Assembly: GCA_031256435.1 (NCBI GenBank)
Contig: JAIRQO010000048.1
Coordinates: 1-64,000, forward strand
Direction: 5' to 3'
Source: Cellulomonadaceae bacterium
GTDB taxonomy: Bacteria; Actinomycetota; Actinomycetes; Actinomycetales; Cellulomonadaceae
DNA length: 64,000 bases
Shown here: positions 22,401 through 31,400 of the stretch, one piece after another
Layout of the letters: each line of letters starts with the position of its first letter
How positions within the stretch are numbered: the first letter of the stretch is position 1
Notes under the pieces: model-generated
The model's input: only the letters and a program-made list of their open reading frames with translations
Databases searched by the model: none
What the model was told of the DNA's origin: nothing
Translations under genes and position numbers: made by a program

Positions 22401-25400
22401 TGGTGCCAGATCTGTACGGTGCCGTTGACTGGAATGACGGCCCAGTCCTTGGGGAGTACGGAGTTGGTGGGCGAGGTGCCCGTTGAGTTGTCCACGGCTG
22501 ACGCTGTGGAGTGGGCTTCGGTGGCGTCCCAATCAATGCGGATGGTGAAATCGCCGGAGTAGAACGCTTCTGCCGCAGTGGAGGTGGTCTTGAACGCGGT
22601 GCCTAACGGCCCTGGCTCAACCGCCTGCAGGAACGTCAGATCCAACTCACAGCGATACTCGATGGTGTAGCTTCCGGGGACTCGGGCGCCTGCCGCGAGA
22701 GGCGCGCGCGGATCACCAGGGACCCTGGCAGTGAAGTCCTGGACTAATGCCTCCTGCGTTGCTGCTTTTCTATACGTGCAGGTCATGCCGTTGTCAGATG
22801 CATGCGGACCATCGATATCCACGCGGAAGTCCGTGCTGATGCTCGGCGTGACGGTCACGGGCCACGCGTTGGGGTTGGACACCGTGATGTGGCCCGTGAT
22901 GGCATGGCCGGAATCATCGAACCGACCCGGCGTGGCCGTGGCTGACAGCTGATACGTGGCCAGACCATCGGCGTCACCATATTGGTGCCAGGAGTTCTCC
23001 ACAGGGCTGGTGGGGCTCGCCTTACCCGGCGGGGTGGGGCTCGGACGATCCTCGGAATTCGGGTAGGCGGGATCCACCGCGCTGGTCACATCCCACTGCG
23101 AGAAGGTGCGCGTCACCTGGGGATTGACCGTAGTGCTCGGCATGGTCATGTTCTGCCCTACAACGGTGAAGGCGTTCACCGCGCTGTTCAGTGCCGTGGC
23201 GTTTTGCTGGTCGCTGGCTCTGGTGGAGTCAACTTCGCTCCACGGACGCCATCCGGCCAGGGTGGCCGACGGACCGTCGTCGCACCCTGGGGAGACGGGC
23301 GCAGCGTTGAGCAGCACGGCGGGCACGCGGTACATTCCGCAGAGCGGCGCCACCGTGGCGGTGCTGGGGTACACGTGTTCGTCACCGGCCACGGAGGCCG
23401 TGGTGGACGGGAGATCTGGCTGGAGGGTGTTGGGCGCAAAGGCGCCGCGGTCAGCCCGGAACGCCACGGAGTAGCGGCCATCGCAGGTGTGCTCACCGCG
23501 GGCCACGGCGGCCCGGCTCTCGGCAGTGGCGCCCGCTTCCAGACCATCGGTACATGCTGTGGCGTTGAGTTCACCGGCGGCGGTGGCCAGGATGGTGTCC
23601 GCGTTCACCGTGTGTGTTCCATCAAACTCTGCGGCACCGCTGAAGCCGTGGGTCACGGTGGCGGTGAGGTTCGAGACCGTCCGCGCTGCCTGGATGGAGG
23701 CTTTGCTCACGGTGGCGAATGGCGGCATGGGGCGCTCGGTGCAGGCTGCCCACGCGGCGGAGTCCCACTCCGTGGTGATGTCACACCGCTTCGTCGCACT
23801 GGTGGACGAGTAGCCATCCGCTCCGTTGAGACCGTTGACCTGGAGCGAGACCGTCACGGTGTTCCCCAGGTTCGCCTCCACAGGCAGGTGGCTTGTGGCG
23901 CCCACGGTGGTGAAGGATACGGTCACCGTGGCGCCGGGTTCGATCACAGGGTCACCCGTGAGTACCGCGAGGACGTCCTCGGCAATGCCGTCCCCAATGA
24001 AGATTCTTAAGTCACTGAGGCGCAGCGCGGTATTGGCCGGATTGGTCATGGTCAGAGAGCCGGACACCTGGACAGGTTCCTGCTGGCGGGTGGGGGTGAC
24101 CAGGGTGAGGTAGCGGAACGTGGCATTCTCGCCAGGCTTGACCAACTGAATGGCCCGGCCTCCGAGTTGCGCCGCGGTGAGTTGGCTCGTTCCTGATGTG
24201 GTGTCAGCGCCCGTAATCACGGTGGTGATCTCGTTGCTGATGGTCCAATCGAAGTCCTCGTGATGGGTGCCCGTGGCCAGGATAGTGTCTGCCACCTCCA
24301 ACGGTGGACGGTCCTGAACATGGAGGGCCAGGTCCGCTGTGGGCGCTACCTCATGCCCGGAGGCGCCGAGAGTGACGCGCTGAGAACTGCTGGTGATCTC
24401 CCAGCCGGGCTTGCCCGCGCGCGGTGCCGTGACGGTGGTGGTGTAGACGGGCGGCGTGGTGCTGGTGGTGCCTACCTTGCCGTTGGCCACGTAGGCACTC
24501 ACGCTGGTGGAGATGGGACTCGTGGTGAGCGCGGAGGCCGAGTAGTGGGCTTGCGGCGTGGTGACGCCCGCGTCAAAGATGTCCGCCGTGGCTTGGACAT
24601 AACCCAGCGCGGTGGTTGCTGGGAGATACGTGGGCGCTATCACAGACCCGAAGGTGGAGGCGTCATCGGCCGAGCGCGTGATGCTCACCTCGCCATGGAC
24701 CGGCGTGACGTGCCAGAAGTCCTGACACGCACTCAGAGTGTTGAGAGCCTCGGCACGGGACGGGCAGAAGTGATGGATGGCGGTGGTATCCACGGTTGCC
24801 GTGGAATGGGCGGCAACGGCGCGTTCCACGGAGTCTGCGGTGCCATTGGTGTTGGCGTCCGTGGGGTTATCCCAATGGAGAGCCACATTGAGGGCACCCA
24901 CAAGGTCATCCTGCAGGGTGGCGGGGAGGGCAAACTCGCCGTCCTCGTCCAGGGCGCCCGTGTACTCGCAGTGGTAGGCCACGGTGGTGGTACCCGGACT
25001 CAGCGTATTGGCAGCACCGCTCACCTCATACGGGGCCGTGGGTGACTTCGGAACGCTCAGCAGAATGGACTCAGATGGGTTGGACTCCGAGGGGTTCGGC
25101 ATTCCCGTGTACGTGGTGCCGGCAGGCCACACGGGTGTGGCCGCACTAGCCGCTGGAGTGAACGTACATTCAAACGGCTTGAACCCTGAACTGAACGAAA
25201 GGAACGGATCCATCGCGGCGTCCACGGCCCAATTGTTGGGGTTGGCCACGGTGATGACGCCATCCAGGGCCCAGTTGCTATCCACAAAACTGGGTGGGGT
25301 GACCGTGGTGGTCAGCGGGAACGCGGCCGCGCCTGCGGGGAGACCTGTTGGCGATGTGCTGTCAGCGTACCCCTCCTTCTCCGTGATGCCAGCAGGCTTT

Positions 25401-28400
25401 TCCGCGCTGACACCCTCAGCGGTCAGCCCCACGCCCCACCCGGAGAACGTACGCGTCATGGTGGGGGTCATGGTGATATCGGACACGCTGATTTCTTGCC
25501 CGGTGATGACCTTGGCAACAGCCGTGGCGGTACAGCGCGAACCCACACAGTGTGCCAGCGTCCCCAAGGAGGAGTCCGCCCACAGAGTCGTCGCCGTGGG
25601 ATATTCCTTGAACACGCGAGGGGCGGTCAGGTCACTCCCGCGAGTCAGCGTGTAATCAATGATCTTGAGGCCGGGGATACGGTGGGCACCTGCGGGCAGG
25701 GGTTGAGTGACCTCACAGGCGGCGTCACTTTCAAAGTGGACGTAATCGGCATCGCACCGCAGGAGATCGCCGTGGAGGTGAACAGCGTTGGCCTCGCGCT
25801 GGGATGCCAACACCGAGTCAGACGCAAGGAACTCGGGGTCCGCGTTGGAGGCCCACACGTCTGCGCGAGAGGTGGTGCGCAGTACGGAAGATTTGCCCTC
25901 AGGCGTGTCTTGCCCAGCGGCAACCCGCACGGCATCCCGCGTGGGTGTGGCCTGCTCGGTGCCGGAATACAGCACCGTGACGCGGTAGTCCGCCGTGTCC
26001 GTGGCATCCGTGGGGAAGGTGGCCGTGTAGGTGAGCAGGGAGGTGGCGCCGGGGGCGATGGCCGGGTAACTGACCCCGGCAATGGTGGTGACGGTGGTGG
26101 GATTGAACGCCAGTTCATGCTTCGACGATGCCGTTTGCTGCGCTGCCGGAAGCGCATTCCTCCGCGTGCGGCAATCGGTCACAGCACCCTCCACCACGCG
26201 GCACACCTGCACGTCCAGGAATCGGGTTTCCAGGGCGGTGGCGGCGTGGTTGGTGAACTCGATTCTGCCCGTGACCGTCACCGGCGAGTGCGTGGTGGAC
26301 GGGGAAATGATGGTGCGGTAATCGAAGGGCACAGGCGTGCCGGGAACGGTTCGTCGTGAAGTCCAATCGGCCCAGGGGCCGTCCGTGGGCGTCCACTCCC
26401 CCAGCGTGCCCGACGATTGACAGCGGGTCAGGCCGCCAGGAACGGCTAGGTCATTCTCGGCTGCGGCGAGGGGATCACACGCCACCTGGTGGGTGACGCC
26501 CCACGTGAAGTCCACGTTGTAGTGAGCGCTGGTGACCAGTGGCGAGGGCCTGGTGGGTTCAGCGAGGATCGCCGTGCCAAACGGCGGGCGGTCATAGACC
26601 GTGAGGTCCTGGTTGGTGGTGGCCAGCACGGAGGCCGTGTTACTGGCGGTGTACGGGAGCGCGGTGTACGCCGTGCCGCCAAAGGTGGCGTTGTAGGTGC
26701 CACCCACGGGTTGGGCATCCACGCGGAAGGCGGCCGAGTTGAAGTTGAGCGGGTTGCCGTTCAGGACCTCGGGTGAGAGGCCGTCTCCGGCAATGGTGGC
26801 ATCCGGCGCGCAGGCGGTGGCGTTGACCAGCGTGGCCGCGCCGTCCACGGAACGGTAGCCACACTCATTGGGGGCACCCTTGCCGGGAGCCTGAAGCGTG
26901 GCGGTGTAGGGCACGGGCGATGCACCTTGGTACGGCGTGGCCAGCGCCACGGGCACGCGGCGCCCGGGTTGGCCGCCACTGACACACCAGAACGGATCCT
27001 GGGAGCTGAGGGGGATATTGGCGTTGGCGGTGTCGCACGTGATATCCGCACTGACAAATCCTACGGAATGCTTGGTGGAGGTGGCCGTGACAATAGACGG
27101 CGAGGTGGCGGTGACAATCGCCTTCGCATCCCGCTCAGTGGTGTCCGTGCCCACGCTCCATAGTTGCACCGTGCCATCCACGGGCTTGACAATCCAGGAC
27201 TCATGGGTGAGGTCCGTGAATACCTCGTGTACGGGGTCCGTCACGTGGCTGTTGGCGTCCGCTGCGTCCGTACCCGAATGCGCGTCATACTGCTTCCAGG
27301 CAATGTCCGCCGTGGAGGTCCCCACGTACTTGTCCGGGTAATCGTCGAAAAGGCAGTCATAGTGGACCGCGAGCGAACCCTTGGTGGTCCCCACTCGGGC
27401 CGGGATGGTCTCCACGGCTTTGAGTTCCGCGCCCGACGATGCAGGCTCGGGTGAACCTTCCGGCGTGGAGGCCGTCAGTGTGCAAGTACCTCCCGCAAGG
27501 TTCAGCGCATGCACAATGTCCGTTTCCACGGGCCAGTTGTTGGGGTTGGTCACCGTAATGTCACCCTGGACCTGCCAGTCGGAATCCTCAAAATGACCCG
27601 GCGTAGCCGAGGCGGCAAGCGGGAACGTGGTGAGCCCTTGCTGGTCGCCTTCCTTGATGGGGTCACCGGTGAGCGTCTGCGTGGCCGTCCAGTCCGAGAA
27701 CGTCCGCGTGAGGGTAGGCACTACCGTTTTGGCGACGAGGAGGGACTGCCCCGTAGTCACCGTGGCCGTCACCGAATCCTTGTGTGCGGCACATTCCACA
27801 GCGCCGAGGGTGGCGGTGCTCCGGCACACCTGCGGTGTCAGCGCCGCTCCAGTATCGAACAGGTACGCCGTGCCCTCGGCCTGGTTCTCCGGCGTCACGC
27901 CCGTGGTGCTGCCCTTGGTGGAGGTACTCGCTTCATCGCTGGAATCTTCAGACCCGACGAGTTGCGCATAGGGGAATTCAATAGCCGTGCGTCCCTGCCA
28001 CACGGCTTCTGCCGTGAGGACTACGGTGTCCGCTGGCTCGCCGATGCACGGTGCTGAGGGCAGCGGGTCCGCGCAGTGGGCCGTTGCGAAGCCGGTGTAA
28101 TCGTCAGCAATATGCGCCGTGGCTCCCGTGAGGGTGGCGTCTCCGGGCGCGTTGCTGACGGCGGGGAACGGTGCGGTGGTGGTGCCTTCGGCCTGCTTGG
28201 CCGCCTGGCTGACTTGCCGAAGGTTAGGCAGGATCACCTGGACGCTGGCGGTTCCAGCATCGCCCTGGGTGGGATGCGCGTTGGCAGCCGCTGAGGCGCC
28301 GTCACGGTTGTCCGTATTGCGAATCCACCAGTGAGGAATGGTGGTGTTGGTGCCGAGTTTGGTGGCTCCGGTTTGCTCGCACCAGCCGGGAGCGAGCGTA

Positions 28401-31400
28401 TAGGTTGCCGTGGGTCCGCTGGCGCCGGTGATGCCACCGCGCATGACCGAGTGAGACGAGTTCAGCACCACCCAGGATGTGCCGTCAATCAGCACCTCAG
28501 CGCCCACCAGGGACTTGTACACCGGGTTCTGGTTGGTCACGGTGATGGTGGAATCGCAGGTCAGGGACCAGGTTTCGGTGCGGGTTTCCACATTGGCGGT
28601 GAGCACGTACTCAAACCAGGCGCCTTGCCCGGGAGACGAGAGTTGGTTGGCCGCGTTAGCCGGACTCAACCCTGGAGGTTGGAGTCCCGCGCTGCACGTG
28701 GGATCCTCCAGATCCTTACAGGTGAACGTTGACGCATCAAATTCGTCGGGACGGAAAATGCCGGGATGCCTTCCGGTGACGGATTTGCCGAGTGACCACG
28801 TGTAATCGAGCGTGTGCGTGGGGGTGAGGTTCCAGCCTACGTTCCAGTCCAGGTACACGTTGTGCGGGGTGGCGAGTTGCGGGGAGGCGTTGTTGGCCGG
28901 GACGTTATCCTCCAGTACGCCAGCCTGGCCGATGTCCTGGAGCGCCGCGTCCTGCAGTTGCGTGTAGTCCAGGCCGCCGAGCGCGCCCGTGATGACGATG
29001 TCCTGCGTGAGATCCAACCCGCCGATGCCCTCTGCCGAGCCGCTGCCGGTGGTGTAGGCCTTGAGATCTGCCGTCACGTAACCCGGGTCCACCACTTTCA
29101 GGACCAGCAGAATTTTGGCGGGGATGGAGGATGTGCCGGAGGTGACTGTAACCGGCGTGCTGGGGGTAAATGTCAGCGTGGCAGGCGTGGGAGTGCCCTT
29201 GGTGCCCGGTGTGAACACGCCGGACGTTGACGTGCTGACCGGGAACGTGCCCGGTGTGAAGGTGGAAGGCGTGGTGACCGCCCAGCCGCCGGAGATGGTG
29301 CCGAGGAGTGGCAGATCCACCTGTGCCAGTTCCAAGCCCGGCGGGATGGTAGCCTGCAACTGCGTGAGCGAGGCGTCCCGGTTACCCGTGTTGTACACGG
29401 TGACGGTGGTGACCAGGAACTCCCCCGTGCGGACGTACCCGCCTGCGAGCGCCGAGACGCCCTCGCCATTGACAATGCCGGAAATAGTGGCCATGGCCCT
29501 CAGGTCATGCACTGGGGCAGGCTTGATGGTCACCGTGGTGGCCTGGTGATGCTTGGCGCCTGGGGTTGCGGCAAAAGTGGCGGGAGTGGCGCCGTTGCCG
29601 GAATCAATCACCCATGCGTGGTTGATGTACTGGCGGGTTTGCCAGAGGTCATTGGCCGCGTTGTGGCTGAGGCGGTAGGTGGTGTCAATCGTTGGGGTGC
29701 CGATGAAATCGCCGAGAATCACCTGCCGGGCGGCGATCTCCTGATCGCCCTCGTCGGTCCACTCAACTGTGTAATCTTCCGCTGTGCAGTCTCCGCTGAC
29801 GGCGCACGGCACTACGCCCACGCCGCCGGTGGTCTTGTCATCCAGCAGTGTCACTTTGCGATACGTGATCACAGAGGTGGAACCGGGCCACCAGGATTCA
29901 GGGTTGTTGCCTGCGGAGTCATCGGCTTCCCACCAGTTTTTCTCCTGGGTGGGCACGGTGAGACGCGCTTGATCCTCCGTGGGGAACACGTCATCTGCAG
30001 GCGGGGTGAAGGCGCGGCCAGGCACGTCAGCGTGAGAGCGTGCCACGGCGGGATCCCAGGTCACGAGGACCTGATCCTCCTCGGAGGCGTACAACGGCAG
30101 TGGGATGCCTGACATCGCGGTTTCCCGCGGACACGCGAAGTACAGCGGCGGGGCGACGGAGTTTCGGGCAAGGCTGACGGTGGTGCTGGTTTTCTGCGTA
30201 GCCGTGGAGGCAGCGGCCTCTGCCGCCGCCGCAGGTGTGGTCCCCCATCCGCACTGCATCGGATTGTCCTCAGAATCCAGCCGTTGCACCGTGGCCGTGA
30301 CCGATGCCGCCGGGTGGTCAGCCGTGTTGGGGTTAGCCACCGTCACGCGCCCGAGCAACGTCCGCGAGGTGTCCACCGTGATGCCGGGGGCAAGGGTCAG
30401 GCGGTAATCCACTGCGGCCTGATTGAGTGTGGTGGGGTCCAACACGGCCCTGAGCGCCGCGTCAATCGGCTCAGGCGCGGCAGAAAACACCGGCGCTTGG
30501 TATCCCTCGGCGCTGGTGACAGCCGTGGGACGCGCGGTCACGTCCTTGGCTTCCTTAGTGAGTTCCCACTGGTAATCACGCACCAGTTTCCAGGCACTCG
30601 TCACGTCAAAGGTGAGCGACTTCCCGGTGTGAACCGCTTGCTTGCGGGGTTGGGGATTGGTGGCCGTGGACTGGCAATCGCCTTCCGTCAGCGAAGGCGC
30701 GGGGGTCTCGGGGGGTTCGGACTCGTCACCCTCAGGCAACTCGGACTCTTCCCCTTCCGGAGGTTCAGACCCGTCGCCCTCGGGCTCAGCAGGCTCGCCG
30801 TGCGCAACCGGACACGCGGGAGCATCGTCGCTGTAATACCGCGAGCGATCCGTGATGACATCCAGACCCGAGGTGATCAGCGTTGCCTTGCTGGTCCAGG
30901 TGTTGACCTGCCCTTCACCGTCAGCAGTCTTCTTCCCGACGATATAGTCGCCACCGTCCGGCGCCCGTACGCTGGCGTTCAGCGCGGCCACGTCACCCAG
31001 CCGCAGCGTGTAACTGCGCTTGATGGCGTTGTCTTTGCCTACCAGTCCGAAGGCTTCCAGCACCTCGCCGTCCAGGGCGCAACCGGACGCTTCATTGCCG
31101 GGTGCGGCGGAGTCAGCGGCATTCAACTCCGTGCAATCAGTATTGAGCGTGGCCGTGGAATCGGTCAGGTCAAAACTCTCAAAGCCCGCATCCCCGTCCG
31201 AGTCCACTCCGCCGTGGCTGTCCGCCAGCGCGTTCTCGGAATCCACGGTGTCCTCGGACCCGTCAAGCCCGGAATCGAGACTCCATTTAGCCCGCGCGGT
31301 GAACTTAGTGCTCGGGTTTTCCTCAGTATCCACCTTGACGTCAATCTGGAAATCGTCATTGGAGAGCTTCTTCCATACGCTCCCGTCCCACTCTTCGCCA

